Assembly (NCBI GenBank): GCA_016124935.1
Contig: WGMS01000030.1
Span: forward strand, 1-64,000
Direction: 5' to 3'
From: a bacterium
Lineage (GTDB): Bacteria > Cyanobacteriota > Vampirovibrionia > Obscuribacterales > Obscuribacteraceae
Length of the DNA stretch: 64,000 bases
Within the stretch, counting starts at the first letter, position 1; each line of letters starts with the position of its first letter. A program made the translations under genes and the position numbers. This document shows positions 36,790 through 45,927 of this stretch, in pieces. The notes beneath the pieces are model-generated. The model searched no databases. It saw only the letters and a program-made list of their open reading frames with translations, and was not told the origin of the DNA.

Positions 36790-38199
36790 TTAATCGAGAT
36801 CCATATCCAGGAGCACCCGCGACAAGAAGAGAAGGTCGTCCCGATAATAGCGCTCACTCATAAACCTGTTGCCGCCGGGCGGCCACCAGGGCTCACTCCC
36901 GAAAACGTTCTCGTCGAAACCATTCAAATACTCCTTGCACCTTTTCCGGATCGTAGCGGCGCTCTGATGACTGTCCTTTTTATCGGCGGCGATCATGTAT
37001 AGACACGGCAAGAGATCTTCCTCGTGGTCTTTTAACGCCCGGGTCAAAACGGACCGGCAGCCATCGATATCCCCGGTCTCGAGTTTCCAACGTGCCAATT
37101 CGATCATCAGCTTCAAGCTGCGAGGATAAAGCTCGTGAGCCTTCTCCAGCGATTTGATCGCCTCATTTTTCGTACCGAGATAAAAAAGCGCTTCTCCACG
37201 AGCCTGCCAAACACCACAGGCGGCACTACCATGATCGAAAAGCGCTCTCTGCACCAACGATATGGGCAGCCGGCCCTCCCGCATTTCCTCTGCCCGGGCG
37301 AACTCTTGCTCCGCCCTCTTTCGCCGCGCCTTATCCCCTTTTACTTCCGGCAACACTTCTTCTGTTCGTAGCAAAGACTGGCTCAAAAAATAATGTTTCT
37401 GCATTTCGAGAAAGCTGGAGGTGGCAAAGCCCAGATCAATAAGAACATAAAAGAGGAATGCGGCGCCAAGAGTCTTGACCATCTCTTCGCCTCTGACAAT
37501 CTTGCTGTCGAGCCGCTTTTGCAAGCGCTGGTTAACGACCAGATCCGGCTTCAATTTTTTGAGGACTTCGACGAGAGTTCTTTGATCCGCCTGACTGGCC
37601 GCACCCAGAGGAAAGCGAGCCAGAATCTGAGATTGATAGGTGCCTACTCGTGCCGCTTCGGCTTCGGAAGAGCGACCTTGAATAGAAACCGATTTCAGTA
37701 GCAGACTACCCCACAGGGTCAACTCCAGGCTATCGACCAGGTCCAGGCGAACCCGCTTCAATCCATAAGCAACCGCCGCTGTGGTATCGTTTTCAGTATC
37801 ATTTGCATAAATTTCCATCCAGCGTCGGTAGAAAACCGGCGGCGCCCCTTTGAACAACGGAGAAAACAATCGGACTCCGCGAGGACTCTCCAGAAATAGA
37901 AGAATGAAGTGAGCTAATACCAAAAACAACAAAATTATCGGAAGGCCAATAACCGATATCGGAAGGTCGAACCAGGAAGGATCCGAGAAACAGTAGATGA
38001 AAAGGACGGCGAACAATCCGTAAGAGACCTTGACCAGCCCATAGCATCTATGGGAAATACTGGTTTTCAGTGCTGTAACGCCACTACTATCGGTCATCCG
38101 GGGATAAGCAACCTCAGGTATTTCGCCTTTGAAACAGGGAATATTCTCTTTGGAGCATATTATATCTATTAGATAGTTTAAACCGCCGGCACCCAACAC
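36790..38199 (-). CDS. Hypothetical membrane protein with TPR-like C-terminal half
   Basis: 469 residues. Two hydrophobic segments lie near residues 57-100 (YGLFAVLFIYCFSDPSWFDL and PIILLFLVLAHFILLFLE) and a third near 235-255 (FLFYVLIDLGFATSSFLEM). The C-terminal third contains TPR-like helices (GEALFYLGTKNEAIKSLEKA and LELARWKLETGDIDGCRSVL style repeats) followed by an acidic DMDLD end. No recognised family. It starts 29 bases before the pilB start on the other strand, so they share a promoter region. It could be an envelope scaffold; that is only a guess from TPR content. Confidence 0.65.
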   Translation of the reverse strand: MLGAGGLNYLIDIICSKENIPCFKGEIPEVAYPRMTDSSGVTALKTSISHRCYGLVKVSYGLFAVLFIYCFSDPSWFDLPISVIGLPIILLFLVLAHFILLFLESPRGVRLFSPLFKGAPPVFYRRWMEIYANDTENDTTAAVAYGLKRVRLDLVDSLELTLWGSLLLKSVSIQGRSSEAEAARVGTYQSQILARFPLGAASQADQRTLVEVLKKLKPDLVVNQRLQKRLDSKIVRGEEMVKTLGAAFLFYVLIDLGFATSSFLEMQKHYFLSQSLLRTEEVLPEVKGDKARRKRAEQEFARAEEMREGRLPISLVQRALFDHGSAACGVWQARGEALFYLGTKNEAIKSLEKAHELYPRSLKLMIELARWKLETGDIDGCRSVLTRALKDHEEDLLPCLYMIAADKKDSHQSAATIRKRCKEYLNGFDENVFGSEPWWPPGGNRFMSERYYRDDLLFLSRVLLDMDLD

Positions 38200-38228
38200 T
38201 ATTCTCCAAAACCGGGAATCCTCAAGTC

Positions 38229-40379
38229 ATGGCACTGATCAAGAAAGAAATCGGAGAGCTCTTAGTCGATAACGGCCTTATCACTCCCGACGAACTCAAA
38301 CTGGTTCAACAAGAGCGACTTAAGACCGGAGAGCCAATCAGCCTGATCCTCTCCAGACTGGGGCTTGCCAATGAGAAGCACCTGAAAAGCGCTCTGGAGA
38401 TACAGTTTGGAGTCAACTATGTCTCCTTGAGCAAAGTCTCCCCGGCCTCTGAGTGCCTGCAACTCTTGCCGGAAAAAGTGATGCGCCAGCACCAGGTCGT
38501 TCCCATAGAACAGGACGACAATAAGTTGACCCTGGCCATGGTCAATCCTAACAATCTTCTAGCTCTGGACGACATCAAATATCGCCTCAGAGGCGTGCAG
38601 ATCCAACCGACGGTCTGTACCGAAGACGATTTCCAGCATTTCATGGAGACCATCTATACAGACAGACAGGATGAGCTCACCGATGAATTCGAAGAAAAAC
38701 AGGTCGAGACCTTTATCGAATCGGAAGTCGATCTCAGCGAAATAGCTGTCTCTCAACAAATAGACGAAGACATAAACGACCTCGATCTGGCTAAACAGGC
38801 CCAGGATGCGCCTATAGTCCAGTTGGCCAACCAGATTCTGGCAAAGTCCATCAAAAGACAATGTTCGGATATTCACATCGAGCCCCAGGATAAACAGATA
38901 ATCGTTCGCTATAGAGTGGACGGCGTTCTTTTCAAAGACCGCACCCTACCCAAAGCGGTGCTAGCGGCTCTTGTCTCCCGCTATAAAATCATGGCAGACC
39001 TTGACATAGCAGAGAGGCGACTGCCCCAGGACGGCAGGATAAGAGTGCGCTTCTCCGGTCGCGACATTGACTTTCGAGTCTCTACCATTCCCACCAAACA
39101 TGGCGAAAAGGTGGTCATGAGACAACTGGACAAATCAACCACCAAGCTCGGTCTGGAGAATTTGATCAGCGATCCCGAGGCTCTCGACACGATTCGAGAT
39201 ATGATCTCCAAGCCCTACGGCATAGTCTTTGTCACCGGACCGACCGGCTCCGGTAAAACCACCTCTTTGTACTCGGCACTGGCCGAGAGAAACACCGCCG
39301 AGGTAAATATCTGTACCGCCGAAGATCCTATTGAATACGAGATGAACGGCATCACCCAGGTTCAAGTCCTGCGGGAAAAGGGTCTCGATTTTGCTCGCAT
39401 TCTAAGACACTTTCTGCGTCAGGATCCCGATATCATCCTGGTGGGAGAGACGCGGGACAGGGAGACAGCCAAAATCGCCGTAGAAGCGGCGCTAACAGGT
39501 CACCTGGTCTTCACCACCCTGCACACCAATGACGCACCAGGAGCGGTGACACGGCTGGCTGAAATGGATGTCGATCCTTATCTAATCGCCTCAGCTACCA
39601 TAGGCGTAATCGCTCAGCGGCTGCTGCGCAGTATTTGCCAGGACTGCAAAGAAGAGTATATCCCCGAACCTTCGGCACTGCGGTATCTTGGACTGATCGA
39701 AAATATCGAAGACAAACTGGCCGACTCTGTGATTCAATACTATCGCCTGAGAACAAACAAAGACGGCATGCCTATTTTTATGCGAGGGCGAGGCTGCGAA
39801 GTCTGCAACAATACCGGATATAAAAATCGAATCGGAGTTTTTGAAATCATGCGAATCAATGACGACATTCGCGAATTGATAGGCAAAGGCGCACCGACGG
39901 CAAGAATCAGATTGATGGCGAAACAATCCGGGATGATCCCCTTGAAAGACTACAGCATAAGGCTGGTCGGTCAGGGAATGACCACCGCCGAAGAGGTAGT
40001 GAGAGTCACCCTCACTGATACCACCGGCGATGACAAGCTCTGTAGCAAATGTCGCAATCCTATATCCGACGACTTCGTCAAATGCCCCTTCTGCCAGCAC
40101 GACCTGAAAATCTCCTGCAAACGCTGCGGAACTCTCCAGAACGAAACCTGGACGAGTTGTCCCAAATGTGGCCACAACCACAGGCAGGACGCAAAAGAGC
40201 AAGTCTGTGGTTGCTGTGGCGCCGAAATTGTCGGAGACTGGACCGAATGCCCCTATTGTCTGACCTCCAAACTCGATGATTGCGGCGATGAGATGCCAAC
40301 AACAAGAGAAAATGATTCCACCGACAAGGTCTCGGAAGCAAACGAGAGCAAAGCGAAAAAACGCAAAAGGAGAAAGTAG
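38229..40379 (+). CDS. pilB: Type IV pilus assembly ATPase PilB with zinc-ribbon tail
   Basis: 716 residues. PilB powers pilus extension from the cytoplasm. Order: an N-terminal GspE-N type domain (KKEIGELLVDNGLITPDELK), the core ATPase with Walker A GPTGSGKTTSLYSAL, Asp box ICTAEDPIEYEM, Walker B ILVGETRDRETAKIAVEAALTG (shown in part), His box LHTNDAPGAVTRL, and the usual tetracysteine finger (CQDC, CEVC). After residue 600 three further zinc ribbons follow, with Cys pairs at about 605/608 and 619/622, 630/633 and 644/647, 660/663 and 674/677, then a Lys/Arg-rich tail. These extra ribbons are not usual in PilB. The gene leads pilT and pilC in one operon. Confidence 0.95.
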   Translation: MALIKKEIGELLVDNGLITPDELKLVQQERLKTGEPISLILSRLGLANEKHLKSALEIQFGVNYVSLSKVSPASECLQLLPEKVMRQHQVVPIEQDDNKLTLAMVNPNNLLALDDIKYRLRGVQIQPTVCTEDDFQHFMETIYTDRQDELTDEFEEKQVETFIESEVDLSEIAVSQQIDEDINDLDLAKQAQDAPIVQLANQILAKSIKRQCSDIHIEPQDKQIIVRYRVDGVLFKDRTLPKAVLAALVSRYKIMADLDIAERRLPQDGRIRVRFSGRDIDFRVSTIPTKHGEKVVMRQLDKSTTKLGLENLISDPEALDTIRDMISKPYGIVFVTGPTGSGKTTSLYSALAERNTAEVNICTAEDPIEYEMNGITQVQVLREKGLDFARILRHFLRQDPDIILVGETRDRETAKIAVEAALTGHLVFTTLHTNDAPGAVTRLAEMDVDPYLIASATIGVIAQRLLRSICQDCKEEYIPEPSALRYLGLIENIEDKLADSVIQYYRLRTNKDGMPIFMRGRGCEVCNNTGYKNRIGVFEIMRINDDIRELIGKGAPTARIRLMAKQSGMIPLKDYSIRLVGQGMTTAEEVVRVTLTDTTGDDKLCSKCRNPISDDFVKCPFCQHDLKISCKRCGTLQNETWTSCPKCGHNHRQDAKEQVCGCCGAEIVGDWTECPYCLTSKLDDCGDEMPTTRENDSTDKVSEANESKAKKRKRRK

Positions 40380-41549
40380 ATGGAGTTAGAGTTGCAGGAG
40401 ATCATGCAGCTTGTGCTCGACCGAGCCGCTTCCGATCTTCATCTAAAACCCGGTCAGCCACCAATTATAAGGGTGGCTGGTCGACTGGAGCGCACCAATC
40501 TGCCAGCGCTCTCCGACGAAGACGTAGAGGCTCTGATTCTCTCGATCATCAACGAGCAACAGGAAGAGATTCTTGTAAACGACTACGAAATCGATTTCAG
40601 CTTCGGGGTTGAGGGGCTGGGTCGCTTCAGGGCCAACGTCTATAAAGATAGAGGAGCCTTCTCGGCGGCTTTTAGAGTGGTGAGCTCCCATGCTCCGACC
40701 ACCGCCGAGTTAGGACTGCCGATGATCTGCGATGAGCTCACCGAAAGACCGAGGGGTCTGATTCTAATCACAGGCCCGACAGGCTCTGGCAAGTCGACCA
40801 CCCTGGCATCGATGATAGATAGAATAAACAGCACCCGCGCCGTGCACATCCTGACCATCGAAGACCCTATAGAGTTTGTTCACGAGAGCAAACAGGCCGT
40901 GGTCAGCCAGCGAGAACTGGGCAGCGACACCAAAAGCTTCGCCAACGCGCTGCGCTCCGCCCTGCGGGAAGACCCCGATGTAATACTGGTGGGAGAGATG
41001 AGGGATCTCGATACCATCCACCTGGCTCTCACCGCCGCTGAAACGGGCCATCTGGTGCTGAGCACCGTCCATACCAGTTCAGCCCCCCAGAGCATAGACA
41101 GGATTATCGACGCCTTCCCTCCGGATCAACAACAGCAAATTCGGATAATGCTCTCGGGCAGCCTGGTAGCGGTGGTCGCCCAGACCTTGCTACCGCGTCT
41201 CGAAGAGCAAGCCGGCGGCAGTCCGGTCACCAAGGGTCGTATCATCGCCGCCGAAGTGCTCTTGAACACACCGGCGGTGGCTAACTTAATTAGAGAAGCA
41301 AAAACCGAACAGCTTTATACTACTATGCAGATGGGCACCCGCACAGGGATGCAGACCCTGGAACAGTCCCTGGCCAATCTTGTCAAAGCCCGGGTGATCT
41401 CCCTTGAGGAAGCCCTATCCAAGAGCTCTCGTCCCGATGATCTGCACCAGCTCCTGGGCACGAAAAACGCGCGCCCCGGTCAGAACCAGGATGATTCGGA
41501 TCCGGAGAAGAAAAGCGTAGAGCGACGAAGCATGTTCGGAAGATTCTAA
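40380..41549 (+). CDS. pilT: Type IV pilus retraction ATPase PilT
   Basis: 389 residues. PilT drives pilus retraction and twitching motility. Features: N-terminal PilT domain (LDRAASDLHLKPGQPPIIRV), Walker A GPTGSGKSTTLASMIDRIN, Asp box LTIEDPIEFVH, Walker B DVILVGEMRDLDTI, His box LSTVHTSSAPQSIDRI, and the AIRNLIRE-type helix (here AVANLIREAKTEQL). The C-terminus ends in a charged RRSMFGRF tail. The ATG follows directly the pilB stop, with AAAGGAGAAAG as ribosome site within the end of pilB. PilB and PilT in tandem is the typical arrangement in Cyanobacteria and many other bacteria. Confidence 0.97.
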   Translation: MELELQEIMQLVLDRAASDLHLKPGQPPIIRVAGRLERTNLPALSDEDVEALILSIINEQQEEILVNDYEIDFSFGVEGLGRFRANVYKDRGAFSAAFRVVSSHAPTTAELGLPMICDELTERPRGLILITGPTGSGKSTTLASMIDRINSTRAVHILTIEDPIEFVHESKQAVVSQRELGSDTKSFANALRSALREDPDVILVGEMRDLDTIHLALTAAETGHLVLSTVHTSSAPQSIDRIIDAFPPDQQQQIRIMLSGSLVAVVAQTLLPRLEEQAGGSPVTKGRIIAAEVLLNTPAVANLIREAKTEQLYTTMQMGTRTGMQTLEQSLANLVKARVISLEEALSKSSRPDDLHQLLGTKNARPGQNQDDSDPEKKSVERRSMFGRF

Positions 41550-41552
41550 TAA

Positions 41553-42782
41553 ATGGAATTCATTTATAAAGTACGAGACGGTCAGGGTAGAGTCACAGAA
41601 TCAGTGGCCCAGGCGGAATCTGCCACGGTGCTCAGAACCAGACTGACAGCCCGGGGTATGGACGTGCTTGAAATTCGCTCCAAAACCGGTCTCGCTTTTG
41701 GCAGCCTTGATGAATTCTGGGAATCTGTTCTTGAATCGACCTCCACGGTCAATCTCAAAGATATGGTGATTTTTTCCCGACAATTCGCCGCGATGATAAG
41801 CTCCGGCGTGGCCATGCTTCGCACCCTCTATATAATTGTCGAGCAATGCCCCAACCGAAAGTTAAGAAGATCCCTGGATGAGGTGCGCGTCTCGGTCGAA
41901 TCTGGACTGAGTCTTTCCGATGCCCTGGAGAAGAAACCTGATGTCTTCGACGGTCTCTATGTGTCCATGGTCAGAGCCGGCGAGGCAGGCGGTATCCTCG
42001 CCGAGGTCTTACAACGCCTGGCCGATTACCTTGAATATAAAGAGAAGCTCAATCAAAAGGTCAAATCAGCCCTGGTCTATCCCACCGTCGTCCTCCTGGT
42101 TGCAGTTGCCGTATTCTGGGCGATGCTCACCTTCGTTCTGCCTGTTTTCGAAGGGCTCTTCCGCAATATCGGAGGAGAGTTACCGGCTTACACTCAGTTT
42201 TTGATCAATCTATCCGTCTATGTGCGGTCTATCTGGATGGCACTACTTGTAGTGGCATGTCTTGTCGGCGTCGTATTCTTGCGGCGCTACAACCGGACAG
42301 AGATAGGCCGCCTCCACATCGATACGATTAAGTTGAGCATTCCTATGCTGGGAGATTTAATTAAAAAAGTCGCCATAGCGAGATTCAGCCGTACTTTTGG
42401 GACCCTTATCCGAGCAGGGGTACCGATGCTGAATGCGCTTGAAGTAGTCAAAGACACCGCCGGCAACGCGGTGGTGGCGGCGGCGGTGGACAAAATCTAT
42501 GTAGAAGTTCGCCAGGGTGGCACCATATCTCAGCCCATGTCGAAAAACTCCATCTTTCCACCGATGGTCACCCAGATGGTGGCGGTGGGTGAAGAGACCG
42601 GTAAGCTCGACGATATGCTCTCGAAGGTGGCCGACTTCTATGATATGGAAGTGGAAAATTCCGTGGACCAGCTCACCTCAGCCCTGGAGCCGATAATGGT
42701 AGTCACCATCGGCGGCGTGGTGGGCTCGGTGGTGGTGGGCATGTACCTGCCTATCTTCACCGTTATCAATCAGCTCCAGTAG
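41553..42782 (+). CDS. pilC: Type IV pilus inner-membrane platform protein PilC
   Basis: 409 residues, GspF/PilC family. It forms the inner-membrane platform that PilB and PilT act on. Two GspF repeats are visible: first ISSGVAMLRTLYIIVEQCPN with SVESGLSLSDALEKKPDVFD, second LIRAGVPMLNALEVVKDTAG with VRQGGTISQPMSKNSIFPPM. The platform's three to four transmembrane helices lie near 170-195, 225-245 and 380-400. It starts 3 bases after the pilT stop. A 141-base gap with possible promoter elements follows. Confidence 0.96.
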   Translation: MEFIYKVRDGQGRVTESVAQAESATVLRTRLTARGMDVLEIRSKTGLAFGSLDEFWESVLESTSTVNLKDMVIFSRQFAAMISSGVAMLRTLYIIVEQCPNRKLRRSLDEVRVSVESGLSLSDALEKKPDVFDGLYVSMVRAGEAGGILAEVLQRLADYLEYKEKLNQKVKSALVYPTVVLLVAVAVFWAMLTFVLPVFEGLFRNIGGELPAYTQFLINLSVYVRSIWMALLVVACLVGVVFLRRYNRTEIGRLHIDTIKLSIPMLGDLIKKVAIARFSRTFGTLIRAGVPMLNALEVVKDTAGNAVVAAAVDKIYVEVRQGGTISQPMSKNSIFPPMVTQMVAVGEETGKLDDMLSKVADFYDMEVENSVDQLTSALEPIMVVTIGGVVGSVVVGMYLPIFTVINQLQ

Positions 42783-42862
42783 GATCTCCTGACATTTAAT
42801 GAAAGTCCCCTGGTTTTACCGGTTTACCGCATTGACATCTCCCGGCACCGAGATTAAACTCG

Positions 42863-42894
42863 TATAATCACTCGCACTTTCTAGAAAAATCTAG
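42863..42894 (+). promoter_or_regulatory. -10-like element and small hairpin before the 245-residue protein gene
   Basis: TATAAT at 42863-42868 lies 55 bases before the ATG at 42924. A TTGACA at 42832-42837 is 25 bases upstream, too far for a standard sigma-70 spacer. CTAGA-AAAA-TCTAG (42881-42894) forms a short hairpin near the expected transcript start. The arrangement suggests a promoter independent of pilBTC, possibly for another sigma factor. Confidence 0.4.
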
Positions 42895-42923
42895 TTCTTT
42901 TCGTCATCGGGAGGGCAGGACTG

Positions 42924-43661
42924 ATGGGCGGCTCTAATTCGCGCGGCGACGCTGCGGTTTCACACGGTAAAGATCAACCAACTCAAGTAGCGGAGTCCTC
43001 TGATAACGAATCCGGACTGGGCAAGTGGGCCAAAGACTTCTGGGGCAAAGCCCAAAATGTAGGCGGACAGGCTCTGGATAAAGCCAAAGAGGTCGGCGGC
43101 AAAGTCGTCGATGAGGTCAAACAGGTAGACACCGAAAATCTGGTCGAAAGCGGCAAACAGGTCGGCGACAAAGTGGTCAAAGGGGTCCAGGGCAGAACCG
43201 GCAATGCTGAAGCCGACCGCGCCATCAGAGAAGCAGGCAACTGGATACCCGGTGCAGGAACGCTCCAGGAAGGAGCCAGGTTATTGGACAAATCCGGAGT
43301 TCTTACCGATGGAGAGAACAGGATCAATCAGCAAGACATTCAGAACGCTGCTCGCAGAGCCGGCCCGGAATTGTTCGGAGTGCCCAAAGGGGTTCAAGAT
43401 CTCCAGAGAATCGACCAGGTGCTCAGACGTACCGACCCGGAAGGCGGCGGTCTATCCGAGCGCACTCAAAAAGCCTTGAGAGGTGTTACCGAACAAGGCA
43501 ATCGCGAAGAGGTAGTCACCCAGGGCAGAGCGGATGCAGCCACCGGTCTGCCTGAAATGAGCGTCGTCAAAGAGAAAGCGGGCAAGGCAGCGGATGCCGT
43601 CGGTGGCTGGTTCAAGCGAACCTTCACCAGAGACAGCGGTGAACAAAGCGCCAAGAAGTAG
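42924..43661 (+). CDS. Hypothetical Gly/Lys-rich repeat protein
   Basis: 245 residues. No signal peptide or membrane helix. Residues 30-95 contain amphipathic short repeats of the type ALDKAKEVGGKVVDEVKQ and ESGKQVGDKVVKGVQG, resembling late-embryogenesis-abundant or apolipoprotein-like helices. The middle and end contain further Gly/Arg-rich segments and a similar motif (VVKEKAGKAADAVGGWFKR). A good ribosome site (GGGAGGG) precedes the ATG. It sits between two pilus blocks but shows no pilus feature. It may be a stress-protective or surface-binding protein; no family is recognised. Confidence 0.65.
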   Translation: MGGSNSRGDAAVSHGKDQPTQVAESSDNESGLGKWAKDFWGKAQNVGGQALDKAKEVGGKVVDEVKQVDTENLVESGKQVGDKVVKGVQGRTGNAEADRAIREAGNWIPGAGTLQEGARLLDKSGVLTDGENRINQQDIQNAARRAGPELFGVPKGVQDLQRIDQVLRRTDPEGGGLSERTQKALRGVTEQGNREEVVTQGRADAATGLPEMSVVKEKAGKAADAVGGWFKRTFTRDSGEQSAKK

Positions 43662-43846
43662 TTAGAAAGCCTATGCTCTAATCATAAACTCTTCAGTAGA
43701 GTCGCTGACCCGAAAGTGCAAAGTTTATAGAACATCCTGTCGCAATGAGGCTTTCCGGTTTGCATTCGAGCAATCTTGGGAGTAAACTTGTGGCAGCCAA
43801 AACTCAATTCATGCCTCTGTTCAAGAGATTTTAAAGGGAGACTCGG

Positions 43847-44890
43847 ATGCGCGTTCTCGTAATCGGCGGAACCGGCTTTATCGGTTCATATGTAGTCAAT
43901 AAACTGAACCAGGCAGTAGATGAAGTCTATGTTCTGCACCGGGGCAGAACCGACCGGGAATTTCCTTCCGGAGTCAAATCAGTAATCTGCGACCGCTCCA
44001 AGCAGAGTGAGCTCAGCCGCACAATGACGGAAGTGGCGCCTGATGTGGTCATCGACATGATACCGCGCACAGCCCAGGAGACCTGGAGCGTTCTGCAGAG
44101 TGTTCCGCAAAAACTGAAACGACTGCTTATCATAAGCAGCATCGATGTGTACCGGGCTTACAATCGCCTGCGCAAAATCGAGCTGGGAGAACCAGATGCC
44201 ACGCCCATCAAAGAAGACGGTCCATTGCGCGAAATTCTCTTCCCTTACCGGGTCAATGCCGTAGACGCACTCCATACCTCGTACATGTATGAAAAGCTCC
44301 TGGTAGAAGGTTTGACCAGAAGCGAGATGAAAATCCCCTCGACCATACTGAGGCTGCCTGTGGTCTTCGGTCCCAATGATCCCCAGAGCCGGACTTTTGT
44401 ATATGTCTCCAGAATGAATGATAAAAGACCCACGCTTCTTCTGGGCAAAAAACAGTCCAACTGGAAAGTCACCCGGGGCTATGTAGAAGATGTGGCCGAT
44501 GTGATTGCCGCCTGCGCCCTTAAAGATGATGGCGATAGCCATGTTTTCAATGTGGGCGAAAGAGAGCCTATCACTGAACGACAGTGGGTAGAAGAGCTTG
44601 CTCGAACCATGAACTGGAACGGAGAGATTCTAGAAATAGATGATTCACAACTGCCCTCCCATCTGATTGAGGATTTCGACTGGAATCAAGATCTCACCAT
44701 CGATTGCTCCGCCGTCAAAGATTATCTGGGCTCGGTGAAAGTTACCGAGTTGGAAGAAGCCCTTGCCAAGACGGTGCGCTGGCAGGTAGATAATTCTCCG
44801 CTGGAAAAAAAGAATGATCCTGCCGACTACGGCGCCGAAGACAAGCTCATCAACAGTGCGAGAAGACTGGCAAACCCAAGTAGAGCTTGA
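43847..44890 (+). CDS. NAD-dependent epimerase/dehydratase family protein
   Basis: 347 residues, extended short-chain dehydrogenase/reductase. The Rossmann NAD(P)-binding motif GGTGFIGSYVVNKL is at residues 7-20, the Asp-rich strand VVIDMIPR follows, and SSIDVY contains the active Ser region. Tyr and Lys are at YMYEKLLVEGL, giving the YxxxK catalytic pair. RGYVEDVADVIAACAL and HVFNVGEREPITERQWVEEL match isoflavone-reductase-like and nucleotide-sugar epimerase members. The substrate may be a nucleotide sugar, but the family is broad. AAAGGGAGA precedes the ATG. It lies alone between the hypothetical protein and the sigma factor. Confidence 0.85.
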   Translation: MRVLVIGGTGFIGSYVVNKLNQAVDEVYVLHRGRTDREFPSGVKSVICDRSKQSELSRTMTEVAPDVVIDMIPRTAQETWSVLQSVPQKLKRLLIISSIDVYRAYNRLRKIELGEPDATPIKEDGPLREILFPYRVNAVDALHTSYMYEKLLVEGLTRSEMKIPSTILRLPVVFGPNDPQSRTFVYVSRMNDKRPTLLLGKKQSNWKVTRGYVEDVADVIAACALKDDGDSHVFNVGEREPITERQWVEELARTMNWNGEILEIDDSQLPSHLIEDFDWNQDLTIDCSAVKDYLGSVKVTELEEALAKTVRWQVDNSPLEKKNDPADYGAEDKLINSARRLANPSRA

Positions 44891-45073
44891 GTTTTCACCA
44901 ATTATTCGACTCCTGACAACACGAGTGAATATCCCCTGGAGATCGGCTGTTTATGCTTTTGGGGTCTTTTTGCAGGAAAAGTAGAAACATTTTGGCCCTA
45001 GCATTTAAATAATTTGTTTGATAAATTGCCTAAAGGCCATACAATAGAGATTATCGGGTTAGACATACACAAA

Positions 45074-45925
45074 ATGGTGAGCAGAAGTTTGCAGACAAAA
45101 CGATCAGCTCAGGGACATTCAAAGAATCCCAAGACGGATACTTCAAAACAGCATGACCAGATTCATGAATGGCTTGCTAAGTATTCATCCACGCGCGACC
45201 CCGCGCTGAGGGATTCAATAATTCAGGCAGCCCTGCCGCTGGTAAAAAGAATCGCCTACGGATTAGCAAGAAGATCGACAGACCCTGTCGAAGATTTGAT
45301 TCAGGTCGGCAGCATCGGCTTGATCAAAGCAGTTGATCAGTTCAAGCCCGATGCCGGGGCTAAGTTCCAGACCTATGCTACTCACCTGATTACAGGCGAG
45401 ATCCGGCATTATCTCCGGGATAAAACCGCGATGATCCGGGCCCCCAGAGAGTTACAAGAGCTTTCTTTCAGAATCAACCGACTGGTGCAGAATCTCACCG
45501 CCCGGCTGGGAAGGGAACCCTCCGATACCGAAATCGCCTGTGAGCTCGAAATCCCTGTATCCAGGGTCAACGAAGCCTACGAAGTCGATCGGCGTCGCAC
45601 CCTGATCTCTCTGGATCAGGCTCTTTCCAACGATGCCGGCTCGGAACAGTCTTTGATAGACACCCTGGTGGATGGCAGATACCACAACAACCAGCTCGCC
45701 AAAGAAGACCGCTTCATGTTGGCGGAAGCCATCAAGCAACTCCGGGACGGTCTCAGAGAAGTGGTTCAGCTGACCTTCTACGAAGATCTCAGCCAGACCG
45801 AAGTGGCTCGTCGCCTGGGCATATCCCAGATGCAAGTCTCACGACGCTTGCGCGCCGCCACCACAGAATTACATAAAATCATCACTCAGAAAAGCAAAAA
45901 GGCGCCCGGACAGAAAGGCAGCTGA
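45074..45925 (+). CDS. Sigma-70 family sigma factor, SigF/FliA-like (group 3)
   Basis: 283 residues from the ATG at 45074; an in-frame TTG at 45014 would add 20 residues but has no better ribosome site. Region 2 is DLIQVGSIGLIKAVDQFKPD, with ATHLITGEIRHYLRDK; region 3 has LTARLGREPSDTEIACELEI; region 4 has LTFYEDLSQTEVARRLGISQ with QVSRRLRAATTELH. The order matches SigB/SigF/FliA group 3 factors. In Cyanobacteria SigF controls pilin genes and motility, which fits its place inside a pilus locus. No anti-sigma gene is adjacent, which is uncommon for group 3. The ABC transporter begins 2 bases downstream, so they may share a transcript. Confidence 0.88.
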   Translation: MVSRSLQTKRSAQGHSKNPKTDTSKQHDQIHEWLAKYSSTRDPALRDSIIQAALPLVKRIAYGLARRSTDPVEDLIQVGSIGLIKAVDQFKPDAGAKFQTYATHLITGEIRHYLRDKTAMIRAPRELQELSFRINRLVQNLTARLGREPSDTEIACELEIPVSRVNEAYEVDRRRTLISLDQALSNDAGSEQSLIDTLVDGRYHNNQLAKEDRFMLAEAIKQLRDGLREVVQLTFYEDLSQTEVARRLGISQMQVSRRLRAATTELHKIITQKSKKAPGQKGS

Positions 45926-45927
45926 AA

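Noticed and set aside
42832..42868. TTGACA and TATAAT as a standard promoter
   Set aside because: The spacer is 25 bases rather than 16-18, so the pair is not a normal sigma-70 promoter; only the TATAAT is kept as a weak element.
43745..43834. 29-codon frame upstream of the SDR gene
   Set aside because: No ribosome site and no similarity to anything I recognise; probably chance.
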